Of a stretch of DNA of 64,000 nt, positions 1-10,443 are shown piece by piece. A model generated the notes under the pieces. It saw nothing but the letters and a program-made list of their open reading frames with translations, did not search any database and was not told where the DNA came from. Position 1 is the stretch's first letter; each line of letters opens with the position of its first letter. The position numbers and the translations under genes are program-made. Origin of the DNA: Polyangium sp. 15x6 (lineage in GTDB: Bacteria > Myxococcota_A > Polyangia > Polyangiales > Polyangiaceae); the NCBI RefSeq assembly GCF_029960785.1, contig NZ_JASBQE010000019.1:62001-126000 (forward strand), given 5' to 3'.

Positions 1-911
1 CCCGTGTAGTAGGGGAGCTTGTGGCGCGGCTCGAGGCCGCGGAGCGCGACGGCCTCGCGCTGCGTGATCGCCGCGCCGAAGATGCCGTCGCCCGCGAGGA
101 AGGGGCCCTCGGCGACGTTCGGATCGTCCGTCGAGAGCTCGCTGATGCGCAGGTGCGTCCCGGCGTCGTTTTGCCAGAGCAGGACGGCCGTGTGCAGGTT
201 CATCGCCTGCCGCAAGAGCCGCAGCGCGAAGAGCACGGACTGGTGGATCTCCTCCACGCCCGAGCGCACGAGCCGCTCCTCGTCGTTCGCCCGCGACGCG
301 TTGCGCCCGCCGGCCGGCGCGCCGAGCAGCCGGTAGCTGCGCGCGTCGTCGCGAAGTTTCTCCACCTCGGCCTGGATGCGCTCCTTCAGCGCGCTGCGGG
401 CCCGCGCGATCTCGGCGCGCAGGAGCAGCGCGTTGAACGAGGCGAACACGACCATGAACGCGCCCGAGTAAGCGAGCCGCTCGAAGCTCGACGCCACCAT
501 GGCCCAGTGCCGCACGGACGCGTCGAGGCCGAGCGCGAAGGCGAGGATGAGCACGGTGGCGATCGGTCGCGCGAACGCGCTCACGAGGCCCACGCACACG
601 TAGACGAGCGGGTAGAGGCGCCCGTCGAGCGCGCCGTCGCTGCGCGTCACGATCGCGTAGACGAGCACGGTGAGGAGCGTGCCGACCTCGAGGTCGAGGC
701 GGAGCGTGCCCTCGATCGCCCGGGAGCGTCGCGACGCGCGCGCCGCGAGCAGGCCGAGCAGGAGCGCCGAGGCGGGCGCCTCGATCCAGAGCGAGAGCGG
801 GCTCGCCGTGGACGCGACCACGACCGCGCCGAGGGCGATCGCAGCGGTGAGCGGCAAGGCCGCGCGGCCAAGGCGACGAAGCTTGAGCACGAGGACCACG
901 AGCGGAGCCAT
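1..911 (-). CDS. Membrane sensor protein with GAF domain (partial, runs off the window start)
   Basis: The minus strand is open from an ATG at 911 to the window edge (303 codons, no stop). Residues about 15-165 form several hydrophobic membrane segments. A charged, helical stretch follows (about 165-195), then from about 225 a GAF-type sensor domain containing LLWQNDAG and FLAGDGIFGAA. The output domain (kinase, GGDEF or phosphatase) lies outside the window, so the signalling role cannot be named. The gene diverges from the histidine kinase at 988, with about 76 bases between them. The membrane-plus-GAF reading is from sequence; signalling is inferred from the domain type. Confidence 0.7.
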   Translation of the reverse strand, partial: MAPLVVLVLKLRRLGRAALPLTAAIALGAVVVASTASPLSLWIEAPASALLLGLLAARASRRSRAIEGTLRLDLEVGTLLTVLVYAIVTRSDGALDGRLYPLVYVCVGLVSAFARPIATVLILAFALGLDASVRHWAMVASSFERLAYSGAFMVVFASFNALLLRAEIARARSALKERIQAEVEKLRDDARSYRLLGAPAGGRNASRANDEERLVRSGVEEIHQSVLFALRLLRQAMNLHTAVLLWQNDAGTHLRISELSTDDPNVAEGPFLAGDGIFGAAITQREAVALRGLEPRHKLPYYT

Positions 912-987
912 GCGGGTGCTAACGGCCCCGTATCAGAGCTGATCGGACCGGGCCTAGTTTTGGGAGAAGACGGCTACGCTCACCTTC

Positions 988-2133
988 GTGCGCCCCGGCA
1001 TACGGCTCCAGCTCCTCGTCGCGCTCGGCACGCTCCTCGTCCTCGCCTTCCTGCCTCTCTTCTTCGCCGTCGTCAGCTTGCACCGGGCCAGCATGGCGGG
1101 GGTCATCCCCACGGCGCCCCTCGTCCGGCTCCTCGCCCTCTACATGGGCATCTTCGCCCTCGCGCTGCTCGTCTTCATGTACCTCGCGATGACGCGGCTC
1201 GTGGTCGATCCGATCGAGCGCCTCTCGCGCGCCGCGGGCCGCGTCGCAGAGGGCGCGCGGCGACTCGAGTTACCACGCACGGGCGCGCGCGAGCTCGCCG
1301 AGCTCGCCGAGAGCGTGTCGCGCATGACCGAGCGCTTGCGCGCCGACGAGGAGAGCCTGCGCGTGAAGATCGACGAGGCCACGCGGTACGCGAAGGAGCT
1401 CGAACGCGCGCAGGAGCGGCTCGTGCGTTCGGAGCGGCTCGCCTCCGTCGGACGTCTCGCGGCCGGACTCGCGCACGAGATCGGAAACCCCATCGCGGCG
1501 CTGCTCGGCTTCGAGGAGCTACTCCTCGCCGGCAGCCTCGACGAGGCCGATCAGCGCGACTTCCTGCAACGCATGAAGCGCGAGACCGAGCGCATCCACC
1601 ACATCCTGCGCGACCTGCTCGACTTCGCGCGCCCGGCCACGAGCGTGCGTGACGGACGAGCCCCCGAGGCCTTTGGCTCCTTCACGCAAGCGCTCGACGC
1701 CGCGCTCGCCCTCGTCAAACCACAGAAGGCCCTGCGCGACGTGGACATCGCGCTCGACGTCGAGAAAGACCTGCCACTCGTCGCGCTCTCCGAACCGCGC
1801 CTCGTGCAGGTCCTTCTGAATCTGCTGTTCAACGCGGCCGACGCCGTCCCCAAGCCCGGAGGCCGTATCGAGCTCCTCGCCCGCCGCGCGCCCGAGGGCT
1901 TGCGTGTCGAGGTCCGCGACAACGGCCCCGGCGTCGCGCCGGCCATCCGCGATCGCCTCTTCGAACCGTTCACCACGACGAAGGACGTCGGCAAAGGCAC
2001 GGGCCTCGGGCTCGCGGTCTGTCGCGGCCTGCTCGAGTCCGTGGGCGGATCGATCGGCGTCGAGCATGGCGAGGAGGGCGCGGGCGCGCGCTTCTCCTTC
2101 ATGGTCCCGCTCGCGGCGAAGGACCTCAGTTGA
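988..2133 (+). CDS. HAMP-domain sensor histidine kinase
   Basis: A 381-residue orphan sensor kinase with a GTG start at 988; an in-frame stop lies just upstream. Two membrane helices (about 7-32 and 46-70) bracket a very short periplasmic loop, so it probably senses membrane or cytoplasmic cues. A HAMP linker (about 70-122) and a coiled coil (120-150) follow. The HisKA box has its phospho-accepting histidine at 163 (LAHEIGNP). The ATPase domain shows the N box (LLNLLFNAADAV), the G1 box (DNGPGVAP), the F box (FEPFTTTK) and the G2 box (GTGLGL), all intact. It resembles NtrB-type kinases. No response regulator is adjacent, so its partner is unknown. Its last 8 bases overlap the convergent gene at 2126. 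Confidence 0.92.
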   Translation: MRPGIRLQLLVALGTLLVLAFLPLFFAVVSLHRASMAGVIPTAPLVRLLALYMGIFALALLVFMYLAMTRLVVDPIERLSRAAGRVAEGARRLELPRTGARELAELAESVSRMTERLRADEESLRVKIDEATRYAKELERAQERLVRSERLASVGRLAAGLAHEIGNPIAALLGFEELLLAGSLDEADQRDFLQRMKRETERIHHILRDLLDFARPATSVRDGRAPEAFGSFTQALDAALALVKPQKALRDVDIALDVEKDLPLVALSEPRLVQVLLNLLFNAADAVPKPGGRIELLARRAPEGLRVEVRDNGPGVAPAIRDRLFEPFTTTKDVGKGTGLGLAVCRGLLESVGGSIGVEHGEEGAGARFSFMVPLAAKDLS

Positions 2134-2941
2134 ACGAGCGGTGCGCGCTCGGCCGGGCGAGGATCGCGCGGCTGCCACCGAGGCGCTCGAGCTCGCGGGT
2201 GAGCTCCGGCGACGGCGCGATCGCGACGAGGTGCTCGAGCACGTTGCGCAGCCGCTCGTCGTCCCCCCGCGACGCGTGGATGCTGCGGAGGTTCGAGAGC
2301 ATGCGGGCCAGGATCTGGCGCTTGCTACACGGCTCGAGCAGGCGCGGATCGACGCGCGGACCCGCGCCCGTCACACGCGCGTGCAGCGCTTCGAGCTCCG
2401 TATTGCCGAGGATCCGACCGTGGAACGGATCGATCACCAGGTTGACGTTCGAGGCTCCGAGCCGCGCGGCGCGCCTCTCCAGCGCCGATCGCGGCGCTTC
2501 CTTCTCCCGCTCCCCCGCGCCGACCAGGAAATGCCCCGGGAACGAGATCCCCTTCGCGTCGATCCCCGCGCGTGTCGCCACGTCGAGGAGGATCACCGCC
2601 AGCGTGATCGGGATGCCCTTCTTCCGGTCGAGCACCTCGTTCAGGTAGCTGTTGCGCGGGTCGTAGTACTCCTCGGCGTTGCCGCGGAAGCCTTGCGAGC
2701 CGTAGAGCCATTCGAGCACCACGCGCATCCGCTCCTCCGTCGTCCCGTGCGGCGCGGCCTGCGCGATGCGACGGGCGGCGGCGCGGCCGAGCGCTTCGAG
2801 CGTCGCCACGTACCGCGCGACGTCGAGCGACGGGTACTCGCTCTCGGCGAAGACGAGCGCGGCTTGCACGAGATCGATCTCCGACTCGGGACGCGAGACG
2901 AGGTGGGCGAAGAGGGTCAGGCTCGGACGAGAAGGCACCAT
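2126..2941 (-). CDS. Transglutaminase-like / SirB1-family protein
   Basis: A 271-residue soluble protein with an ATG start at 2941. The region from about 70 to 170 carries the SirB1 / transglutaminase-like signature, including NSYLNEVLDRKKGIPITL and the downstream GISFPGHFLV with its conserved His. The family is widespread and poorly characterised; some members sit with tetratricopeptide repeats. There is no signal peptide. It is the last gene of a minus-strand group with the deacetylase at 2978 (36-base gap) and the membrane protein at 3789, which is likely an operon. Family assignment is from motif recall; no biochemical function is claimed. Confidence 0.8.
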   Translation of the reverse strand: MVPSRPSLTLFAHLVSRPESEIDLVQAALVFAESEYPSLDVARYVATLEALGRAAARRIAQAAPHGTTEERMRVVLEWLYGSQGFRGNAEEYYDPRNSYLNEVLDRKKGIPITLAVILLDVATRAGIDAKGISFPGHFLVGAGEREKEAPRSALERRAARLGASNVNLVIDPFHGRILGNTELEALHARVTGAGPRVDPRLLEPCSKRQILARMLSNLRSIHASRGDDERLRNVLEHLVAIAPSPELTRELERLGGSRAILARPSAHRSFN

Positions 2942-2977
2942 GACGATCCGTCTTCGTTCGTAGCGCTCTTCGGGGCC

Positions 2978-3784
2978 CTAGGCCGCACCTTCCTCGCGGC
3001 TTCCTTCCACGAAATCCATGACCGCCACGCCGTCGAGGTTCCTCGCCCGCACGCCCTCGAGGATCGCGGGCAGCGCGCCGAGGCTCGCCGGCACGTGATC
3101 GTCACGCTCGGCGGCGTCGTGCAGGAGCACGATCGCCCCGTCTTCCAGGCCTCGCACGACGCGCGCCGCCACCTTCGTCTCGTCCGCGGAGGCGAGCCCG
3201 TCGATCGCCCGCACCGACCAGCCGATCACCGTCAGGTCGAGCTCGGTGACGACCTTCGCGATGCGCGGGTTCGTGTGCCCGATCGGCGGTCGGAACAGGG
3301 TCGGCTTGCGACCCGTGATCTTTTCCAGCACCACGAGCGAGCGCTCGATGTCCGCGCGCACGGCGGACGTGGGCAGCATGGCGAACGTCCGCGGGTGCGC
3401 GTAGCCGTGGGAGCCGAGCGTGTGACCTCGCGCCACGATGTCGCGAACGATCTCCGGGTGCGCCTCGGCCTTCTTGCCGATCACGAAGAACGTCGCCTTG
3501 AGCTTCGCCCGGTCGAGCAGGTCGAGCACCTTCGGCGTGTGCGTGGGATTCGGCCCGTCGTCGAAGGTCAGGGCCACGCCGCGCGCGTCGTCGGGCCCGC
3601 GGCAGACCGCGTCGACGAACATGCGGAGGCGCAAGACGAGCACGCCGGAGAGGACGATGGCCGTGTACGCGGCGAGCGCGGCGAGCGTGACCCACGTGGG
3701 CACGGGCCGGATCAGGAGCGAGCGCGCGACGAGCGCGAGGGCCCCGAAGGTCGCCACGTAGAACAGGATCCGCGCGGGCGGCAC
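2978..3784 (-). CDS. Polysaccharide deacetylase (CE4 / NodB family), membrane-anchored
   Basis: A 268-residue protein with a GTG start. Two N-terminal hydrophobic helices (about 5-23 and 29-52) anchor it. The NodB catalytic domain follows with TFDDGPN (Asp75, Asp76), the metal-binding HGYAH (His126 and His130), the FRPP loop and a C-terminal LLHDA motif. All canonical metal and catalytic residues of carbohydrate esterase family 4 are visible, so it should remove acetyl groups from N-acetylated glycans such as peptidoglycan or exopolysaccharide outside the membrane. The exact substrate cannot be read from sequence. It lies 4 bases downstream of the gene at 3789-4331 and is probably co-transcribed with it. 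Confidence 0.9.
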   Translation of the reverse strand: MPPARILFYVATFGALALVARSLLIRPVPTWVTLAALAAYTAIVLSGVLVLRLRMFVDAVCRGPDDARGVALTFDDGPNPTHTPKVLDLLDRAKLKATFFVIGKKAEAHPEIVRDIVARGHTLGSHGYAHPRTFAMLPTSAVRADIERSLVVLEKITGRKPTLFRPPIGHTNPRIAKVVTELDLTVIGWSVRAIDGLASADETKVAARVVRGLEDGAIVLLHDAAERDDHVPASLGALPAILEGVRARNLDGVAVMDFVEGSREEGAA

Positions 3785-3788
3785 CGCT

Positions 3789-4331
3789 CTACTTCTTCGC
3801 CTTTTTCTCGTCCGCCGACGTGTCGAAGTCCTCGTCGAACTCGTCTTCGGCCGGCTGCGCGATGCGCTTCTGCGGCCCGGCCTTCGCCGGCGGCGCCTTG
3901 GCCTCTTCTTTCGCCTCGCCCTCGGGCGCGGGCGTGTTGTCCGCGTCGTAGAAGCCGCCGAGCACCGCGGCGATCGCGGCGAGCGAGGTGATGGGGAAGT
4001 AGCCGAACCGGATCGCCTCGCTCTTCGTCATCACGCCGATCTGGCTCAGCGGCTCGGTCGGGAGGTACATCGTCAGCCACTTGCGCGCGGCGAACATGAG
4101 CCCGGCTCCGAGCAGCGCGCCGACGACGGCCTTCATCCCGGCCTCGATCTTCGCGTCCTTCGCCCAGATGGGTTTGCCCGCGACGAGGCCGATCACGACG
4201 CCGGTGATCGCGGCGGCGATGTATGCGAGCCACACAGGCAGTACGGCAAATCCGAGCTTCAAAAGCCCGAACCCGATGAGCCCGCCCACGACGAGGCCCT
4301 TGATGATCCCTATGATCAGGCGCCCGAGCAT
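3789..4331 (-). CDS. Hypothetical membrane protein with charged C-terminal tail
   Basis: A 180-residue protein from ATG 4331, which has an AAGGA ribosome site 8-9 bases upstream. A GTG at 4349 would add six residues but lacks such a site. Three or four hydrophobic, glycine-rich helices cover about residues 1-115, then a tail rich in Lys, Glu, Ala and Asp ends in KKAKK. I do not recognise the family. It is the first gene of a minus-strand group with the CE4 deacetylase, suggesting an envelope role, but this is context only. It diverges from the O-acyltransferase at 4383. Confidence 0.65.
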   Translation of the reverse strand: MLGRLIIGIIKGLVVGGLIGFGLLKLGFAVLPVWLAYIAAAITGVVIGLVAGKPIWAKDAKIEAGMKAVVGALLGAGLMFAARKWLTMYLPTEPLSQIGVMTKSEAIRFGYFPITSLAAIAAVLGGFYDADNTPAPEGEAKEEAKAPPAKAGPQKRIAQPAEDEFDEDFDTSADEKKAKK

Positions 4332-4382
4332 CACCGTAATCCTTGGCACGGCAGCCCGCGCCGTTCAACATGCGGCCCGCTC

Positions 4383-5852
4383 GTGAACTTCATCAGCATC
4401 GAGTACGCGGTTTTCTTCGCCGTTGCGTTCGTCGGTTGGTGGGGCCTTTCGACCCTCCGGCCCTCGTTTGCGACGTCCGGCGGGCGCCTCCTCGCCTCGT
4501 GGCCGCGCATCATCTTCCTCCTTGCGATGAGTTACGGCTTCTACGCCGCCTGGGATTGGCGGTATCTGCCGCTCATCTTCGGCTCGTCGACGGTCGACTT
4601 TTTCCTCGCCCGCATCATCGCGAACGAGACGAGCCCGTCGCGCCGCAAGGCGCTCCTGACGATCACCGTCGTCCTGAACCTCGGCTTCCTCGGCTTCTTC
4701 AAGTACTGGAACTTCGGCGTCGAGAACGTCGAGCTCCTCCGCGCGTGGCTCACGGGCACCGCGCCGAAGACGAGCGACGCGATGCGGGTCCTGCTCCCGC
4801 CCGTCGGCATCTCGTTCTTCACCTTCGAGTCGATGAGCTACGTCATCGACGTCTACCGAGGCGATCTTCCGGCGCACCGGAGCTACCTCCGTTACCTGCT
4901 CTTCGTCTCGTTCTTCCCGCACCTCGTCGCGGGACCGATCGTTCGTCCGCGTGACCTCCTGCCGCAGCTCGAAGCCGTCCCCTCCCTGCCGAGCCGCGTG
5001 GGGGCCGAGGCCATGTTCCTCATCGCGACAGGCCTCCTGAAGAAGGTCGTCTTCGCCGATCAGCTCGCGATCCACCTCGTCGATCGGGTCTTCGAGCGGC
5101 CGGAGAACTACTCCGCCGTCGAGGTGCTCGCGGGCGTCTACGGCTACGCCGTCCAGATCTACTGCGACTTCTCGGGCTACAGCGACATCGCGATCGGCTC
5201 GGCGCTGCTGCTCGGCGTGCGCTTCCCGCCGAACTTCGACGCGCCGTACACCTCGTCGAACCTCGCCGAGTTCTGGCGCCGCTGGCACATCTCGCTGTCG
5301 AGCTGGCTGCGCGACTACCTGTACATCCCGCTCGGCGGAAACCGCGGTTCGAACCTCGCGACGTACCGCAACCTCATGCTCACGATGCTGCTCGGCGGCC
5401 TCTGGCACGGCGCGTCGTGGACGTTCGTCTTCTGGGGGTTCCTCCACGGGCTCGGCCTCGCCGTCACGCGCGCCGTCGAGCGCGCCGGAGGCAAGAGCGC
5501 GGGCAAGCCGAAGCGCTTCCTCCCGAAGCCGATCGGCGTGATCCTCACGTTCCACTACGTCTGCCTCGCGTGGATCTTCTTCCGCGCCCCGTCCTTCGAC
5601 ATCGGCACGCGTGTCCTCAGGCAGATCTCGACCGGGACGACGTTCCACCCGAACCTGCCGCCGATCGTCGCGGCCTTGCTCGCCCTCGGGATCGCCGTGC
5701 ATCACACGCCGCGTGTGATCTACGATCGGCTGCGCGCCTCGTTCACGGCCCTGCCGGCCCCTGCGCAGGGCGCCATGCTCTTCCTCGTCGCCGTCGTGCT
5801 GCACGAGGCGGCGAGCGTGAAGGCCGTTCCGTTCGTGTACTTCCAGTTCTGA
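4383..5852 (+). CDS. MBOAT-family membrane-bound O-acyltransferase (AlgI-like)
   Basis: A 489-residue polytopic protein from a GTG start, close to the usual length of AlgI/DltB-type enzymes. It shows the MBOAT hallmarks: GISFFTFESMSYVIDVYRG, then EFWRRWHISLSSWLRDYLY, then LGGLWHGASW with the presumed catalytic His at 342. Such proteins transfer acyl groups, often acetyl, to extracellular polymers or small molecules across the membrane. No alginate-type partner genes are nearby. The small lipoprotein at 5855 starts 2 bases after the stop, so the two are likely co-transcribed. The acceptor is unknown. Confidence 0.9.
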   Translation: MNFISIEYAVFFAVAFVGWWGLSTLRPSFATSGGRLLASWPRIIFLLAMSYGFYAAWDWRYLPLIFGSSTVDFFLARIIANETSPSRRKALLTITVVLNLGFLGFFKYWNFGVENVELLRAWLTGTAPKTSDAMRVLLPPVGISFFTFESMSYVIDVYRGDLPAHRSYLRYLLFVSFFPHLVAGPIVRPRDLLPQLEAVPSLPSRVGAEAMFLIATGLLKKVVFADQLAIHLVDRVFERPENYSAVEVLAGVYGYAVQIYCDFSGYSDIAIGSALLLGVRFPPNFDAPYTSSNLAEFWRRWHISLSSWLRDYLYIPLGGNRGSNLATYRNLMLTMLLGGLWHGASWTFVFWGFLHGLGLAVTRAVERAGGKSAGKPKRFLPKPIGVILTFHYVCLAWIFFRAPSFDIGTRVLRQISTGTTFHPNLPPIVAALLALGIAVHHTPRVIYDRLRASFTALPAPAQGAMLFLVAVVLHEAASVKAVPFVYFQF

Positions 5853-5854
5853 CC

Positions 5855-6157
5855 ATGCGCCCTCTCGCCCTGCTTCTTCCCTTCCTCGTCCTCGCCGGCT
5901 GCGTCGACAACATCAACGGGCACGGCGCGGCCAGGCCGGTCGTGCTGATGCACGCACAGAAGGACCTCGACTGCCCCAGCGGGGACATCCGCGTGAGCGA
6001 GGAGTTCGGCGGGGTCTACAAGGCCGTCGGCTGCGGCCGGAAGGCGTATTATCAGACGCTCTGCGAGCACCTCTCCTGCGAGGTGAAAGGCGAGGGCGAC
6101 GGGCCCGTCGGCTGGAGGGATCGGCCCGATCAGACCACGCCCGTCCTTCCCAGGTAG
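5855..6157 (+). CDS. Small predicted lipoprotein
   Basis: A 100-residue protein with an ATG 2 bases after the O-acyltransferase stop. A short basic start and hydrophobic helix end in a lipobox (LVLAGC, Cys16), so it should be lipidated and exported. The mature part is rich in Cys (40, 60, 70, 75), which suggests disulfides. I do not recognise a family. Short Cys-containing lipoproteins of this sort are common in myxobacterial genomes. Spacing implies co-transcription with the acyltransferase. Confidence 0.7.
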   Translation: MRPLALLLPFLVLAGCVDNINGHGAARPVVLMHAQKDLDCPSGDIRVSEEFGGVYKAVGCGRKAYYQTLCEHLSCEVKGEGDGPVGWRDRPDQTTPVLPR

Positions 6158-6191
6158 ACATCGAACCTTCGCGTTGCGACAGGACCGAACG

Positions 6192-6572
6192 ATGAGCGAG
6201 ACGAACGAGGGCGCGGATCCGCAGGGCGAGGTCGAAGAGCCGGGCGAGGCCGCTCGCCCCAAGAAGAAGCGCAAGAAGAAGGCGAAGGCTCCGCGCGAAG
6301 GGGTGCCCTCGTTCGCGCAGCGGTTCCCGCGCGACGAGAGCCTCGACGCGCTGCTCGCCGCCTTCGACCGCGGCGACTACGGCCGCGTCCGCGAGGACGG
6401 CGCGCGCCTCGTGAAGAGCACCGACGACCCGGCCGTGCGCCGCGCCGCCGAGGAGCTCCTCCGTCGCATCGAGCCCGATCCGCTCGCGAAGTACATGCTC
6501 TTCGCCGCGTGCTTGCTCCTCGCCTTTTTCACGGTCTGGTACTTCTCGCACAGGCTTTCGCCGACCCCATGA
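6192..6572 (+). CDS. Hypothetical tail-anchored protein with Lys-rich N-terminus
   Basis: A 126-residue protein from ATG 6192; a TTG at 6174 could add six residues. The N-terminus is acidic, then comes a strongly basic run of Lys/Arg around residues 23-35, then a helical segment, and a single membrane helix near the C-terminus (about 102-120) followed by a short tail. This suggests a cytoplasmic domain anchored by its tail. No family is recognised. Its stop overlaps the start of the next lipoprotein gene (ATGA), so the two are translationally coupled. Confidence 0.65.
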   Translation: MSETNEGADPQGEVEEPGEAARPKKKRKKKAKAPREGVPSFAQRFPRDESLDALLAAFDRGDYGRVREDGARLVKSTDDPAVRRAAEELLRRIEPDPLAKYMLFAACLLLAFFTVWYFSHRLSPTP

Positions 6573-7204
6573 CGTCGGGGCCGGGAGCCTTCGCACTCGT
6601 CCTTTCGGGCCTCGCGCTCGCCGCGTGCGGATCTTCTGCGCCCGAGCCGCGGCCTTCGTTCACCGCGCCCGGCGAGGGCGTCGTCGGCGCGTCGTCCGGC
6701 CTGCCGATCGAGCGGTATTTTCCGATCGTGCACGGCAACCTCTGGCACTACGAGACGACGAGCGACGACGGCGAGCGAGGCCTCTTGCTCGTCCGCGCTC
6801 GTCGCACGAGCGCCTACGAGGGCGAGCTCGTCACGCCCACGGGCGCGCGCCGCGTCGCGTTCACGAGCGAGGGCATCGCGCTGCTCGGCCGCGCGGTCTA
6901 CGTGCTTCGCGCGCCGATCGCCGTCGGCATGAGCTGGACCGGCGAGCACGGCGGCTGGACGCGTATCGCGGCGGTCGGACAGAGCGTGACCGTGCCGGCG
7001 GGTCGCTTCGACGGATGTGTCGTCACGGTCGAAGATCGCGGCGGCGATGTACCCGTCCGGTATACGACCACGTTTTGTCCCGATGTCGGCATCACCGTTC
7101 TCGACGTCGAGGCGCGTATGGCCCACGAGCGCGCGGAACTCCGGAGTTACGGGCCACCCGTGAACATCGGACCCGAGGGCACGAGCTTCACCACGACGCC
7201 CTGA
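6569..7204 (+). CDS. Predicted lipoprotein
   Basis: A 211-residue protein; the ATG at 6569 overlaps the previous stop (ATGA). The signal peptide ends in a lipobox (LALAAC). The mature protein is beta-rich, starting with a segment around PIVHGNLWHYETT that resembles periplasmic or outer-membrane lipoproteins annotated only as hypothetical. It has a Cys pair (in FDGCVV and TTTFCPDVG). An upstream in-frame start at 6509 exists but would hide the signal peptide inside the protein, so it is rejected. Exported location is well supported; the function is not known. Confidence 0.72.
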   Translation: MTSGPGAFALVLSGLALAACGSSAPEPRPSFTAPGEGVVGASSGLPIERYFPIVHGNLWHYETTSDDGERGLLLVRARRTSAYEGELVTPTGARRVAFTSEGIALLGRAVYVLRAPIAVGMSWTGEHGGWTRIAAVGQSVTVPAGRFDGCVVTVEDRGGDVPVRYTTTFCPDVGITVLDVEARMAHERAELRSYGPPVNIGPEGTSFTTTP

Positions 7205-7318
7205 TCCCGGGGCCGACGTTACGTTAGCGGCGGCCTGGGGCGCGCTTCGAGCGCGCGCCTCGTGGCTTCCGTTTTCGCGCGTGGGCAGTAGACTCGCCTC
7301 GCGTCGAGGAGCCGAGGC

Positions 7319-8416
<1,098 letters not shown>

Positions 8417-8417
8417 C

Positions 8418-10439
8418 GTGGGCAAACGAATTCTGTCGAGCTTCCTTGAAATCGACGCCCGCTCCCTGGGGCTCTTTCGCATCGCGATGGCCCTCGTCCT
8501 TCTGGGCGACCTCTTTCGCCGCTGGCCGTGGGTGCGCGCGTTTTATTCGAACGAGGGCGTCCTCCCGAATCACAACCACATCTTCAACCTGCGCGACCAG
8601 GGCCAGGTCTGGAGCTTCCTCCACGCTTTTTCGAGCGTCGGGGAGAACCACTTCGCGTTCGTCCTGATCCTCCTCGTCTATCTCGGCTTTCTCCTCGGCT
8701 GGAAGACGCGCGTCTTCCACGCGCTGTCGCTGATCTGCCTGGTGAGCCTCGGCTCGCGGAACATCCTGCTCGAAAACCAGGGCAATTACGCGGCCGTCGC
8801 GCTCCTCTTCTTCACGCTCTTCCTGCCGCTCGGCAGCCGCTTCTCCGTCGACGCCCTCGCCCGCTCGTTTTCGGACCGCGACGAGAAGACCGACGCGGAT
8901 CTGAACGATCGCCCGCGGCCCACGAAGGCCGAGCTCTCGGCCACGCGCGGGCCCGGCTGGTCGCCCCTCTCGTTCGCGGCGCTCGCCGTCACGCTGCAGG
9001 TCGTGATCATCCTGATCGCGTCCGCGGCCTGGCATTTCGCGGGGGCGTGGCGCGACGGCAGCGGCCTTTATTACGCGCTCCACGTCGAGCGCTGGGTGAG
9101 CGATTTCGGGGTGCGGCTGCAGCACGCGCCGGCGGGCGTCTTGAAGGGCCTGTCGTATCTGCTCCTCGCGACCGAATGCGCCGTCCCGCTCCTCGTGCTC
9201 GTCCCCGTGGCGCGTCGGCCGCTCCGCGGCATCGCCGTCGCGCTCCTCGTCGTCTATTCGCTCACGCTCGGCCTCCTGTTCTCGCTCGGCCTTTATGCCT
9301 GGACGCTCCTCGCCGCTGCGGCGCTGCTCCTGCCGGAGGAGAGCTGGGACGCCTTCGAGCGCCGTCTCGCCCCGGCCCGCGCGCGCAGCGTCGTCTACGA
9401 CGAGGATTGCGGCGTTTGCTTGTGGCTCGCGCGTCTCGCCAAGCGCCTCGACGCCCAGCACCACCTCACGTTCCAGGGCAATGGCGACCTCTCGGGGCTC
9501 CTCCGCGGCAAGGCCGACGGCACGGTCGAAAAGGTCGATCTGCCGAAGGAGATCACCGAAGAGCTCGTGCAGAACACGATCGTCGTCGTGGACCCGAAGG
9601 GCACGGTCTTCACGCGGAGCCGCGGCATCGCGGAGATCGTGCGGGCCTTGCCGTTCGGGCGTCCTCTCGCGTTCGTCATGCGCCTGCCGGGCATCTCGAA
9701 CCTGCTCGACGTCTTCTACGACGCCTTCGCCAAGCGGCGCGCCAACGTCAGCGTGCTCCTCGGCATGGACGCATGCGGCGTCCCCGCGCCGAAGGACGAG
9801 GCCGAATCCGACGCCGTCGATCCCCTCGACGTCCCGTCCGCCGTACGCACCCAGCGTTTCTTGACGGGCGGCCTTCGCGAGGCATTCGTGTTCGTGCTCT
9901 TCGTCGCGGCGCTCGCGCAGGCGGCCAAGGCAAACCCGCTCCGGTTCACGATTCCCCAGGGAAAACTCCTCTCGGCGGCCGTCGCGTGGCCGCGCATGAT
10001 GGAGCGCTGGGACGTGCTCGCCGTGGACGGGACCGAGGACGGCGTCTTCGTGGTCGACGGCCAGAACCGCAAGGGCGCGAGCATCGACCCGCTCACGGGC
10101 GCCCCGCCCGCGGTCGACCCCGAGGCCTTCAACGCGCGCAAGCTCGGTCAGCTCTGGAACGATTACCTGAACCGCGTCCGGCAGCGCGAGTACGAGCCGT
10201 TCCAGAAGGCCCTGCGTGATTACCTCGGCAAGGGCGGCCCCGCGCTCGAAGGCCGCGCGCCGGACGAGCAGCTCTCGGGGTACGACGCGTACTGGGTGAA
10301 GTATTCGATCGCGCAGCCCGGCGAGAGCCCGGCGCGGGTCGAGAAGGGCCGCGACAAACTCTTCACGCATTCGCGCGGCGGGCGCATGGCGGTCGACCGG
10401 CTCCCGATCATCAAGCCCGACCTCCGCCGGCAGGAGTAG
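8418..10439 (+). CDS. HTTM-domain membrane protein fused to a DCC (DUF393) thiol-disulfide domain
   Basis: A 673-residue protein from GTG 8418, favoured over GTG 8403 because GAGGA sits 6-7 bases upstream. The first about 310 residues form an HTTM domain, the membrane region shared with vitamin K-dependent gamma-carboxylase: LGLFRIAMALVLLGD, YSNEGVLPNH, LLENQGNYAA, then several helices. A DCC-type domain follows (VVYDEDCGVC, Cys331 and Cys334), typical of DUF393 proteins. The C-terminal third is soluble and contains WPRMMERWDVLA. HTTM proteins in bacteria have no settled function. It is followed at 4 bases by a paralogue with the same layout. Confidence 0.85.
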   Translation: MGKRILSSFLEIDARSLGLFRIAMALVLLGDLFRRWPWVRAFYSNEGVLPNHNHIFNLRDQGQVWSFLHAFSSVGENHFAFVLILLVYLGFLLGWKTRVFHALSLICLVSLGSRNILLENQGNYAAVALLFFTLFLPLGSRFSVDALARSFSDRDEKTDADLNDRPRPTKAELSATRGPGWSPLSFAALAVTLQVVIILIASAAWHFAGAWRDGSGLYYALHVERWVSDFGVRLQHAPAGVLKGLSYLLLATECAVPLLVLVPVARRPLRGIAVALLVVYSLTLGLLFSLGLYAWTLLAAAALLLPEESWDAFERRLAPARARSVVYDEDCGVCLWLARLAKRLDAQHHLTFQGNGDLSGLLRGKADGTVEKVDLPKEITEELVQNTIVVVDPKGTVFTRSRGIAEIVRALPFGRPLAFVMRLPGISNLLDVFYDAFAKRRANVSVLLGMDACGVPAPKDEAESDAVDPLDVPSAVRTQRFLTGGLREAFVFVLFVAALAQAAKANPLRFTIPQGKLLSAAVAWPRMMERWDVLAVDGTEDGVFVVDGQNRKGASIDPLTGAPPAVDPEAFNARKLGQLWNDYLNRVRQREYEPFQKALRDYLGKGGPALEGRAPDEQLSGYDAYWVKYSIAQPGESPARVEKGRDKLFTHSRGGRMAVDRLPIIKPDLRRQE

Positions 10440-10443
10440 GGCC

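Noticed and set aside
21-1652. Plus-strand 543-codon frame at the window start
   Set aside because: Arg/Ala/Glu-rich shadow of the minus-strand GAF sensor and the plus-strand histidine kinase, which have real domain motifs.
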